From NCBI RefSeq assembly GCF_029203305.1, contig NC_089465.1:1-64000 (forward strand): a DNA stretch of 64,000 nucleotides, written 5' to 3'. The first letter of the stretch is position 1, and each line of letters begins with the position of its first letter. This stretch comes from Yamadazyma tenuis (lineage: Eukaryota > Ascomycota > Pichiomycetes > Serinales > Debaryomycetaceae). Below, piece by piece: positions 49,955 through 58,990 of the stretch. Made by a program: the position numbers and the translations under genes. The notes under the pieces were generated by a model that worked only from the letters and a program-made list of their open reading frames with translations, did not search any database and was not told the DNA's origin.

Positions 49955-51688
49955 TTAAAAGGCGTCATCGGTCAACCGTGAGGTGGACTTCAAGAACAGT
50001 AGATGCTGGCTGATCTCCTTGCACAAGTCATCGTGGACCACGTCATTGAAAATGTTCACTTTGACGTTTTTCTTACAGAGGAAATAGTACATGTTTTGCC
50101 ATTGACGCAATTCAAAGTCAAACCCAATGTCCTTCTTGACCCCATTCCCATAAAGTCGTATTCTTTTGCCGTTGTCCAAAATCTTGCCTTGCTGTTTCAA
50201 CTCCCAGGGATTCAATTTGGGGAAGTTGGAGTGAATGAAGAGTAAATCCGGTTCCTCGTTTGTGTAGTCATTAATAGGATTGAACTGGCCCATTCCAGTC
50301 CCCACAAATGATAGCTCATGGTTGAAGTATCCCATGGCCTTCAAGAACTTTTTCACTTGATAGAATTTGCATCCCAAGGCAACGCATGCCGCCAAAAATG
50401 TCTCTTTATCTCCTTCACCATCACTTCCTTGAGAGAACAACGGGTAGTAGTGGGTGGGTCCGTATAGGTTGTAGTATAATGCCAAAACCAACACGCTCAA
50501 ATGAGTCTTTTTGTTGATCATAAGTTGGCCCGATTCACTGGTAGGATCAGGTATGGCTCCTTTGAACTGGTGGAAAGGCACTTCTTTCGGTGGAAACTTG
50601 GAGTAGTCGATGTCTTCGTAGTCGTTGATGAGCTCATTGTACCGGGGCAAATATTTCTTCTGGTCCATTTTGATGCCAGCTATGCTATAGTATAACGGGG
50701 ACGTGGCCCTTTTCCAAAAGTCTGGCCACACAATCAATCCATGATCTTCAAACGGATTGGTACTAAAGAGTATGTCTGGGTTTCTGGTGGGTGTGTTATC
50801 ACTATCCAAGAACAAGATTCTTTCGAAGCTTGATAACAATAAGGCCAATACCTTATACTGATACCCTTTGAACTCGAATTTCTTGAAGATATTATCGTCT
50901 AATCCATTTTGCTTCAACACCTGAGGAAGTAAAATGCACTTGGCATTGTATTGAGGTAACACCTTGAAACACAAGTTGGACTCAAACTCTTCTATCGTAG
51001 GAATCAAAATTTCAATCGGCAATTTGCTACCTAAATCTCTTATAGCCTTCACCGACAATAGCGTTAAAAGATTGAACCTTCCTCCTCCCACAAACACTAT
51101 TCCATCTCCCTCATACATTCCTTTAGGAACATCGTCGGCAGTGGGAAGACTCGCCATGACTTTGGTATGGGATTTCTGCATGGCACCAAACTCAATGCTG
51201 TTCAATTGCAAAAAACTAGACAAGTATGCCTCATTGAACACTATGCGATTATCTTCACTGTCATCATCTTTGGAGTTGTATCGTGCATGATATATCCTTT
51301 CTTCACTCTTATAGGTGGTTAGTTGGGCTACTTCAGGCCTGAACTTGTAGATCTTTTCGAAGACGCTGCTCAAGAACTGAAAGTTCTTAGTACTGGGCGC
51401 ACCCGCCAATTGGTTGACCAATTGGTATTTATGTTCTTCGGTCAACGCGTCAAAGTTATTGATGTTAGCGTCGATTTCGGCTTGCTTGCCAGCCTCTGTT
51501 TCCAGGAAAGGTTTGGTTTTGGGAGTGAAAAAGCTCGAGATCTTGGAGTTTTCCCCCACGAGGGAGGACTTGATTTCTACCTCAAACTCGTTGAAATTGA
51601 GAGCTTGCCATACAATGGTGACCACGGCTATAATAGCCAAGGCCAGTACTGCCACCGCTTGTACTTTCTTTCGCCGTAACACTAACAT
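49955..51688 (-). CDS. MNN2/MNN5-family alpha-1,2-mannosyltransferase
   Basis: A 577-residue type II Golgi enzyme that branches the N-glycan outer chain with alpha-1,2-mannose. Basic N-tail (LRRKKVQ), membrane anchor (about 12-28), stem, then catalytic domain with GDGIVFVGGGRFNLLTLLSVKAIR, FERILFLDSDNTPTRNPDILF (DxD near residue 291), GLIVWPDFW and SGQLMINKKTH. The C-terminal block is EPDLLFIHSNFPKLNPWEL. CUG-Ser yeasts carry several such paralogues, so I give no symbol. ATG 51688 is chosen over an upstream in-frame ATG (51724) because it gives a normal short cytosolic tail. It is divergent from DBP10, with 118 bp between starts. Confidence 0.9.
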   Translation of the reverse strand: MLVLRRKKVQAVAVLALAIIAVVTIVWQALNFNEFEVEIKSSLVGENSKISSFFTPKTKPFLETEAGKQAEIDANINNFDALTEEHKYQLVNQLAGAPSTKNFQFLSSVFEKIYKFRPEVAQLTTYKSEERIYHARYNSKDDDSEDNRIVFNEAYLSSFLQLNSIEFGAMQKSHTKVMASLPTADDVPKGMYEGDGIVFVGGGRFNLLTLLSVKAIRDLGSKLPIEILIPTIEEFESNLCFKVLPQYNAKCILLPQVLKQNGLDDNIFKKFEFKGYQYKVLALLLSSFERILFLDSDNTPTRNPDILFSTNPFEDHGLIVWPDFWKRATSPLYYSIAGIKMDQKKYLPRYNELINDYEDIDYSKFPPKEVPFHQFKGAIPDPTSESGQLMINKKTHLSVLVLALYYNLYGPTHYYPLFSQGSDGEGDKETFLAACVALGCKFYQVKKFLKAMGYFNHELSFVGTGMGQFNPINDYTNEEPDLLFIHSNFPKLNPWELKQQGKILDNGKRIRLYGNGVKKDIGFDFELRQWQNMYYFLCKKNVKVNIFNDVVHDDLCKEISQHLLFLKSTSRLTDDAF

Positions 51689-51806
51689 GGTTCCCCAATG
51701 ATAATTGATGACACAGCACAACAAATGAACTTTTCGCGTTGGGGAAAATATGCTTCCTTGGATTTAGTGAGTCGCAGAAAAATCTCATCTCATCTCACTA
51801 CACAAA

Positions 51807-54539
51807 ATGTCCGACGACGAATACGATATCACCAAGTCACTCGCCCTCAACTTAGAGAGCTCTGATGACAGTGGGACTGATGGTGAAGGAGAAGTGCCTG
51901 TGCTCAGGGGCAAAAGAGCCGTGAAGAAACTCAAGACTAATTCTACAGAAGCTTTTCCCAGCTTAGAGCTTTCAGATGATGAGGAAGAAAATGATAAGAC
52001 TTCGGGTGCTGATGCCATCGCATCGTACTTTGTCAGTAATAATCCCGCTGTCAAAAAGGCCAAAAGTGGAACCTTCCAGTCGTTTGGGTTTTCCAAGTTC
52101 TTAATAGGTAATATCATCAAAAAAGGGTTCAAACAACCCACTCCAATTCAGAGAAAAGCGATTCCTTTGATCATGGATAGCAGAGACGTGGTGGGAATGG
52201 CCAGAACTGGGTCCGGTAAAACAGCAGCATTCACTTTGCCAATGGTGGAGAAGTTGAAGGCCCATTCTGCTAAATCTGGTTCCAGGGCCATTATTTTGTC
52301 TCCTTCGAGAGAATTGGCATTGCAAACATATAAACAAGTGAAGGAGTTCAGTCATAGAACCGACTTGAGAATCATGTTGCTTGTTGGTGGAGACTCTTTG
52401 GATGACCAGTTTAGTGCCATGATGACCAACCCCGATATCATCATTGCTACTCCTGGTAGATTTATGCATTTGAAAATTGAGATGGACTTGAACCTAAAGT
52501 CCATCGAGTACATTGTTTTCGACGAAGCCGATAGATTGTTTGAGTTGGGGTTTGCAGAACAGTTGAACGAATTGATTGCTGGTTTACCTGCTTCTAGACA
52601 AACGTTATTGTTTTCTGCCACTTTGCCCAAATCGTTGGTGGAATTTGCCAAAGCCGGTTTATCCAACCCCACGTTAGTGAGATTGGATGCTGATTCCAAG
52701 ATTTCAGATCAGTTGGAGATGGCCTTCGTCACCACCAAGAGGAACGAAAGAGAGGCTAACTTACTTTACTTGTTGCAAGAGGTTATAAAAATGCCTCTTC
52801 CTACTCAGGAGGAGATCAAGAAAATGAACGACATGAACAAACGAAACGATGAATCTGATGAAGAAGAAGCTGCAGCAGCTGCTGATGATAATAAGAAAAG
52901 GAAGAAGTTCAAGAAGGAAAGATTACCTCCCGCTAACGTCTTACCTTCAAAGTACTCCACTATGGTCTTTGTGCCCACCAAGCATCATGTTGAGTACATC
53001 ACCAGTTTGTTGAGATCTTGTGGTTACTTGGTATCCTACATCTACGGTACTCTCGACCAAACCGCTAGAAAGCAACAGTTATACCAATTCAGAATCGGAT
53101 TAACAACAATAATGGTAGTGACGGATGTGGCTGCTCGTGGTATCGATATTCCCATTTTAGCCAATGTCATCAACTTCACCCTCCCTTCATCCTCAAAGAT
53201 TTTCATTCACAGAGTCGGTAGAACCGCTAGAGCTGGGAACAAAGGATGGGCATATTCCATTGTAAACGAAAAGGAATTGCCTTACCTCTTGGATTTGGAA
53301 ATATTTTTGGGGAAGAAGATCTTGACAACCTCGTTACACGAATCCAAGGTTAAGCTCCTCAAAGAAAGAATGGGGGACCGGTATCAAGAACCTAAACTCT
53401 CCTTTACCGAAAGGTTGGTTCTCGGATCTGCTCCCAGAGCCGAGTTGGAAAACTGTCAGGAAGTTTACGAAGGTGTCCTCAAGCACAACTATGACTTAAA
53501 GTTGATCAAAGACGTCTCTATCAAGGGAGAGAAGTTGTTTTATAGAACCAGACAACCGGCCTCTAATGAGTCAGTAAAGAGATCAAAGAACATGGTGGAG
53601 CATCAATTATGGGATGAACAGCATCTCTTGTTCGGACCCAACGTGGAGAAGGAAAAGCAGGATTTCTTGGATAAATTGGCTAATAGGCACTCGAAAGAAA
53701 CGGTTTTTGAGTTCAACAAGAAGGAAAAGGAAAAGGATGAAAACAGTTTGGCTGGGTTTATGCTTAAGAGGAGACGTCAGCTTGCACCCATCCAAAGAAA
53801 GGCCAAAGAGAGACGAGAATTGGTTGAAAAGGAGAAACTTGCTGGATTAAGCCACAACATTGAAGATGAGATTTTGAACAAAAAGAGTAACGACGATGGA
53901 GTCAATCAGGAGGACTTGGACTTCTTCGAGGATGGTGATGAAGTGTTGGGACAGAAGTACAAACCCAAGAAGACCTTCAAAGATCCTCAGTTCTACATGA
54001 GCCACTATGCTTCGGCATCCGATATTCAAGACAAACAGTTGTCTTTGGGTAATAGTTTCGCCAACAGTGCCTCGAATGCCACATTTGACTTGGATAACGA
54101 TGACAAGTCGCAAGTCCACAGTCAAGTCTACAAATGGGACAGCAAGAAGGGTAACTATGTGAATTCTAGGTCTACGGATAAGAAGTATATCATCAGTGAG
54201 TCTGGTCAAAGAATCCCTGCCACCTTCAAGTCTGGCAGATTTGATGAATGGAAGAAACAGAATCCTACCCGGTCCAATGAAGATCCAATGAACAACTTGG
54301 GTAACAAGAAGTTTAAGCACAAGCAAAGCAAATCACCTAAGATGCCAGATAAATTCAGAGATAACTACGAAAAGCAAGTCAAGAAAGTTGAAAAGGCTGT
54401 TGAAGGTGGGAAATCGGTCAAGGGTTATCATAAGGCTGGACCCCAACAAGAACTTAGAACCACCGAACAAATCAGAAAGAACAGATTATTGCACGATAAG
54501 AAAAGGGCAAAGAATGCCAGACCAACCAAGAGACGGTGA
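51807..54539 (+). CDS. DBP10: DEAD-box RNA helicase Dbp10
   Basis: A 910-residue nucleolar ATP-dependent RNA helicase of 60S ribosome biogenesis. Acidic N-terminus, Q motif (FQSFGFSKFLIGNIIKKGF..PTPIQ), ARTGSGKT near residue 135, FDEADRLFELGF (DEAD), FSATLP, then the second RecA lobe broken by a charged insert (EEEAAAAADDNKKRKKFKKE) before MVFVPTKHHVEYI, and HRVGRTARAG. The long basic C-terminal third ending KKRAKNARPTKRR includes the Dbp10 C-terminal domain (about 730-800). I find no in-frame CTG codon anywhere in it. Confidence 0.95.
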   Translation: MSDDEYDITKSLALNLESSDDSGTDGEGEVPVLRGKRAVKKLKTNSTEAFPSLELSDDEEENDKTSGADAIASYFVSNNPAVKKAKSGTFQSFGFSKFLIGNIIKKGFKQPTPIQRKAIPLIMDSRDVVGMARTGSGKTAAFTLPMVEKLKAHSAKSGSRAIILSPSRELALQTYKQVKEFSHRTDLRIMLLVGGDSLDDQFSAMMTNPDIIIATPGRFMHLKIEMDLNLKSIEYIVFDEADRLFELGFAEQLNELIAGLPASRQTLLFSATLPKSLVEFAKAGLSNPTLVRLDADSKISDQLEMAFVTTKRNEREANLLYLLQEVIKMPLPTQEEIKKMNDMNKRNDESDEEEAAAAADDNKKRKKFKKERLPPANVLPSKYSTMVFVPTKHHVEYITSLLRSCGYLVSYIYGTLDQTARKQQLYQFRIGLTTIMVVTDVAARGIDIPILANVINFTLPSSSKIFIHRVGRTARAGNKGWAYSIVNEKELPYLLDLEIFLGKKILTTSLHESKVKLLKERMGDRYQEPKLSFTERLVLGSAPRAELENCQEVYEGVLKHNYDLKLIKDVSIKGEKLFYRTRQPASNESVKRSKNMVEHQLWDEQHLLFGPNVEKEKQDFLDKLANRHSKETVFEFNKKEKEKDENSLAGFMLKRRRQLAPIQRKAKERRELVEKEKLAGLSHNIEDEILNKKSNDDGVNQEDLDFFEDGDEVLGQKYKPKKTFKDPQFYMSHYASASDIQDKQLSLGNSFANSASNATFDLDNDDKSQVHSQVYKWDSKKGNYVNSRSTDKKYIISESGQRIPATFKSGRFDEWKKQNPTRSNEDPMNNLGNKKFKHKQSKSPKMPDKFRDNYEKQVKKVEKAVEGGKSVKGYHKAGPQQELRTTEQIRKNRLLHDKKRAKNARPTKRR

Positions 54540-54597
54540 ACGAAAAGAGAAGCTGTGTATGTACATAATACTTAATCAAACAATTCATCTAACTATA

Positions 54598-56034
54598 TTA
54601 CTGTCTTCTGCCACCGCCACCTCCTCCTCCACCTCCACCTCTGTTGTAGGGATGATAACCTCTGTTTCGGTTATATCCACCTCTACCTCTAGAACCCCCT
54701 CCCCCTCTTGGGCCCGAAGGAGCGTTTCTTCTTGGTCCTCTAGGATAACGGTTGTCTCTTCTATCACCACCGTTTCCTTGTCCTCTGTTTCTGCCGCCTT
54801 GTCCTTGATCATAAGAGTTGTTATCTTCGTATCGAGGTTCTTCTTCCCTAGCTTCATCTTGTGCTTGGGCTTGGGGATTCAATGGTTGTCCAGGTTGTTC
54901 AGATTGGTCTCCAGCTTCAGCTCCACCTTGTTGTTGTTGGTACATGTACCACTGTTGCATTCTTTGCCAGTAATCGACCATCTCAGGAGTCATGTTGGCC
55001 ATTTGGTTATATTGACCGTATGGTTGTTGCTGTTGTTGTTGTTGTTGAAGCTGACCATACTGACTATAGGGGTTGTACCCGTAGGGTTGTTGCTGTTGCT
55101 GTTGGGGCTGTTGCTGGCCTCTTGGAGCAGCTCTCTTCACTTCCATAGACTTACCCTTTAAAGAAACATACTTATTAACACAAACTCTATCGACAGCTTC
55201 AGGGGAATCATAAGTAATGAAACCAAACCCTCTGGATTTCCCAGACTCCTTGTCAAGCATCAACTGAGCATCAATAATGTGCCCATATTGGGAGAAAAAG
55301 TCACTAAACTCTTGTTCAGTGACATACGGGTCAATACCTCCAACAAAAATCTTTCCAACCTTATCCTGCTCTTCTTTAGCAATAGCACGCTTGGGATCAA
55401 TTAACTTACCATCCAACTCATGGGGTGTTTTGACCACTTCATCGACCGACCTGGGGTCTTTGAACGTCAAGAAACCAAACCCTCTAGATCTCCCGGTGGC
55501 CGAATCTCTCATGATGGTGTAATCTATGACCTCACCATACTTTGAAAAATAGTCCACAAGACCTTGTTCGGTGGTATCCCAATTCAAACCTCCAATGAAC
55601 ATTTTCCCACTATCTCTTCCCAAATTCGAAGGAGCCATCATTTGAGATTGTGGCTGGGGTGGAGCACTTCCCATTCCACCAGCACCAAAGTGTTGTTGCA
55701 ACTGGTTAAAATCTGGTATACCAGCTGGGGGTGCTGGCATTGGAGGTGGAGGAGCACCAGTCGAGGCAGTAGCGGTTGCAGGGGCCTGCGGTGGTGGTGG
55801 TGGCAAGGGAGCGGTGGTCGGTGGTGGCAAGGGAACGGCAGTTGGGTCGGTGGTAGCAGCTGGAGCAGGAGCCTCAGTCCCTTGTAACGGGGCTTCCGAA
55901 GATGCTGGGGTAACAACAGGCTCGGTGGAAGACTGGGTCACTTCTTCTTTTTCAGGGATGGTTGGTTTTGTTTCTTCTTCATCTTCTCCATAGATATCCT
56001 CGAAGAGAGCTTCATCATCATCAATGGCAGACAT
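54598..56034 (-). CDS. HRP1: hnRNP-type RNA-binding protein Hrp1
   Basis: A 478-residue mRNA 3'-end processing and export factor (CFIB/Nab4). Two tandem RRMs: RRM1 about 144-217 with KMFIGGLNWDTT (RNP2) and GRSRGFGFLTF (RNP1), RRM2 about 227-303 with KIFVGGIDPYVT and KSRGFGFITY. Upstream is a Pro/Ala-rich linker; downstream are Gln-rich runs (prion-like) and a C-terminal RGG/GGG-rich segment (RGGGGSRGRGGYNRNRGY) that would be arginine-methylated. It is convergent with DBP10, only 58 bp between stops. Confidence 0.95.
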   Translation of the reverse strand: MSAIDDDEALFEDIYGEDEEETKPTIPEKEEVTQSSTEPVVTPASSEAPLQGTEAPAPAATTDPTAVPLPPPTTAPLPPPPPQAPATATASTGAPPPPMPAPPAGIPDFNQLQQHFGAGGMGSAPPQPQSQMMAPSNLGRDSGKMFIGGLNWDTTEQGLVDYFSKYGEVIDYTIMRDSATGRSRGFGFLTFKDPRSVDEVVKTPHELDGKLIDPKRAIAKEEQDKVGKIFVGGIDPYVTEQEFSDFFSQYGHIIDAQLMLDKESGKSRGFGFITYDSPEAVDRVCVNKYVSLKGKSMEVKRAAPRGQQQPQQQQQQPYGYNPYSQYGQLQQQQQQQQPYGQYNQMANMTPEMVDYWQRMQQWYMYQQQQGGAEAGDQSEQPGQPLNPQAQAQDEAREEEPRYEDNNSYDQGQGGRNRGQGNGGDRRDNRYPRGPRRNAPSGPRGGGGSRGRGGYNRNRGYHPYNRGGGGGGGGGGRRQ

Positions 56035-56683
56035 TTTTGGGAGTATGGAATCTAACTATCAACTGACTAATCAATATAAACAGTACGTTTGATACTCTTT
56101 ACCTGGGCCTTGAGTGTATTTAGTATATGGAATATGTACGATGAAATACCTATTTAGCAATACCAAGAGTATGTGCTTTTGGGGAAACTAATAGATTAGT
56201 ATCAGTAGGTAGGTACGTAATTATTCTAAACTGGGGGACAAGAAAGTTGACAAATCACCAGGGGAATAGGCCAATGTATCAGACTTTAGTGTTTTAAAGG
56301 ATAAACAGGTGTTGATAACAAGCTCACAAGTATTACCTTCGGATGATGGTAAAAATGTGGTTTATTGTAGTTGAACTGAAGTTATCACTTGCATTTGCTT
56401 TTGGTGTCGACGAACAGTGCGATGCGAGCGCGGGTCGTGTATGTCCAACACCCCGTTTGTCTTCCGTTTGGGGGCCAATTACAAGTTAATCTATGTTGGG
56501 TCGAGGTACAAGAAGTAAGGAGGTTAAGGACATGTTTTAAGTTGTCTACATTATCTAATGATTCATCTCTCTCATTTCTGGGGTGTATTTTAGTGTCTTT
56601 ACCTCATTTTGTCTCTTGTGTCTTCTCTCACTTTTTGCAGTCAAAACCTCATCTTCTGCTCGATAAATTTTTAGAGCCTAACC
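56035..56683. other. Divergent promoter region, HRP1 / TRM11
   Basis: 649 bp. No gene supported. It presumably holds both promoters; a pyrimidine-rich tract ending TTTTTGCAG lies 46 bp upstream of the TRM11 ATG, but no matching 5' splice site is convincing. Confidence 0.5.
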
Positions 56684-58000
56684 ATGAAAGACTATTTGAT
56701 ATACTTTGCCCAGGCGTATCCAGAGTTTCGAAAGGCAGAGTTGGAATCGCTTGCAAGTCTCCATGGTATACCACTAGATCTTCTGCACCATGACTCTTCA
56801 AGCCCATTCCTCATAGTTCAGTTGGAGTCTGATGAGCACGCAAGAAAGATCATACAAAGAGCCATTCTTAGTAAAGGAATTTATGAGTTGTGGGGCTCGG
56901 GTAACAACTTGGACGAGTTGCGCAAGAATGTGCGAGACATATCATTCGACAAGTTTGATACGTATAAGCAGGGAACTTTTAAGTTCCAATTCGAAGGATA
57001 TATGGGAAAGAGAGAAGGCCCTGAGCGGTTTGAAATCATTGAATCATTTGCATTTATGGCGTTTGAGGGAAAGGTCAGAATGAAAAACCCGGACCAGATA
57101 TACACGCTTCTTGAAGAATATGAGGTCCAGGGCATGGAGAGGGCTACTACTCCCAAACGATTGTGGTTGGGTAGACAGATCCAACTAAGTGCTAGAACAA
57201 ACAATATCTTGGAAAAATACGATTTACGAAGAAGAAAATACATTGGGACAACGTCATTCGATGCCGAGTTGGCGTTAGTGTCATGTAACATAGCTGAAGT
57301 GGATACAAATAAGATGGTATACGATCCATTCACTGGTACCGGCTCATTTTTGGTGGCAGCAGCTAACTTTGGTGGAATCACTATTGGCTCGGACATAGAC
57401 GTTCGCATATTGCGAGGTAAGGGAGACAAGTGCAATTTGAAGCTGAACTTCAAGCAGTACGGAACCTCCACCAACTTCATTGATACTCTAACAATGGATT
57501 TTACAAACAACGCTCTCCGGACTGATTTCCCAATCGACACCATTGTCTGTGATCCTCCTTACGGGGTGAGAGAAGGTTTGAAGGTTTGCGGGGCTAAGAA
57601 TGAGGAAAAGGCTGCTGGAAGAGAAAATGTTGTTATTGACGGTGAGAAGGCCCATCTAAGAAGAGACTTCATACCTCCCAAAAAACCATATGAGTTGTCC
57701 AATTTGTTGGACGACCTTCTTCGGTTCTCTGCCAACAGATTACCTGTGGGTGGAAGACTAGCATTCTGGATGCCGACCGCCAATGATGAGTTTGAAATCA
57801 ACCAAATTCCTCAGCATGAGAACCTCGAGTTGTTGTATAACTTGGAACAGGAGTTCCACAAATGGTCCCGGAGATTGTTGGTGTACGTCAAACGAGGCAA
57901 CGACTACATGGGGATCACCAGAAATGGGCTCAAGGAGAATCACATCAAAAACTTCAGAGAAAGATATTTCATGGGGTTCAGTGAAAACAGTAAGCAGTAA
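56684..58000 (+). CDS. TRM11: tRNA (guanine-10-N2)-methyltransferase catalytic subunit
   Basis: A 438-residue SAM-dependent enzyme making m2G10 in tRNA, acting with Trm112. An N-terminal THUMP-like region (about 1-170) precedes a Rossmann methyltransferase: DPFTGTGSFLVAAANFGG (residues 214-231) and VCDPPYGVREG, whose DPPY (290-293) is the N2-guanine catalytic motif. The segment NLK(CTG)NFKQYG, where the family normally shows a polar or small residue before NF, contains a CTG (57443), consistent with CUG=Ser. Confidence 0.93.
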   Translation: MKDYLIYFAQAYPEFRKAELESLASLHGIPLDLLHHDSSSPFLIVQLESDEHARKIIQRAILSKGIYELWGSGNNLDELRKNVRDISFDKFDTYKQGTFKFQFEGYMGKREGPERFEIIESFAFMAFEGKVRMKNPDQIYTLLEEYEVQGMERATTPKRLWLGRQIQLSARTNNILEKYDLRRRKYIGTTSFDAELALVSCNIAEVDTNKMVYDPFTGTGSFLVAAANFGGITIGSDIDVRILRGKGDKCNLKLNFKQYGTSTNFIDTLTMDFTNNALRTDFPIDTIVCDPPYGVREGLKVCGAKNEEKAAGRENVVIDGEKAHLRRDFIPPKKPYELSNLLDDLLRFSANRLPVGGRLAFWMPTANDEFEINQIPQHENLELLYNLEQEFHKWSRRLLVYVKRGNDYMGITRNGLKENHIKNFRERYFMGFSENSKQ

Positions 58001-58085
58001 ACAAAATATAGAATACACATTGACAAAATGCGAAAGTCGCGGAAACTGGTTTTTGATTGAACTAGCTTTGTCGAACAAGAACATA

Positions 58086-58771
58086 ATGGATATACTAAAG
58101 TAAGTACAGACCAGGCAACTGTTAATATTGCAGTTGCCACCCACCAAGCAGCAAAAACTAACTGTTGATTTAGAACCGAAAAATCCAATCCAAGGGGTAT
58201 CCCTGAAGCACCTTTTATTGACAAGGTGGAAAATTTCGTGAAGGATGTGGAAACCGATTTCGATAAGGTCATGCAAGCGTTCCAAGACCGGTTACAACAA
58301 TACAAGTACATGGAGATGTCAAAGAGAAACCAATTGAATGATTTGAACGTAAAGATCCCCGATATAGAAAAGAATTTGGACATTATAAATTTCATAAAGC
58401 AAAAGAAGAGTGCAGAACTTGACGATGAGATTTCCGACGAAGATGAAAACAGCCAGAACATTCAAGCAAACTATGAGTTGAACGACACGTTGTATACCCA
58501 GGCTGTCATCGAAACGGAAAAGTTGGATTCGGTTTACTTATGGCTTGGGGCAGAGGTGATGTTGGAGTACCCATTGGACGAGGCGGTGGAATTATTGAAC
58601 GAGAGATTGAAGAACAACAACGAGCAAGTTGCAATCATCAAGGAAGATTTGGTGTTTTTGAAAGAGAATATCACCACCATGGAAGTGAATACGGCCAGAT
58701 TATATAACTGGGATGTTGAGAGAAGAAGAAACTCCCGGGTTGAAGATGGCACCAAGAATCTCAAGATCTGA
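58086..58771 (+). CDS. PAC10: Prefoldin subunit 3, spliced
   Basis: Two exons: 58086-58099 (14 nt, ATGGATATACTAAA) and 58174-58771. Intron 58100-58173 is 74 nt with GTAAGT, CTAAC (about 58157) and TTTAG. The joined 203-residue protein reads MDILKTEKSNPRGIPEAPFI, the conserved prefoldin-3 N-terminus, followed by a coiled coil (about 25-85), the central beta segment (VYLWLGAEVMLEYPLDEAVELL) and a second coiled coil. It is part of the hexameric prefoldin (GIM) chaperone that delivers actin and tubulin to CCT. Without the first exon the conserved NPRGIPEAPF start is lost, which supports the splice. Confidence 0.92.
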
Positions 58772-58990
58772 GATTCCACTGTATATATATAGCTTTGGCA
58801 TATTCCAATAAAATCATTTGCAATTATAAATATCGTATAAAATAATTGGTCGTTCGACCCTCCCTCATTTTTCTAGCGAGATCCATCACCCATTTCTGAT
58901 CAGATACACCACAACGATCACAATTTCCTAAAAGATTACTACGCACGCCGCGAACACATATTCATCAACAATTGTGATTAGGAGGATACA

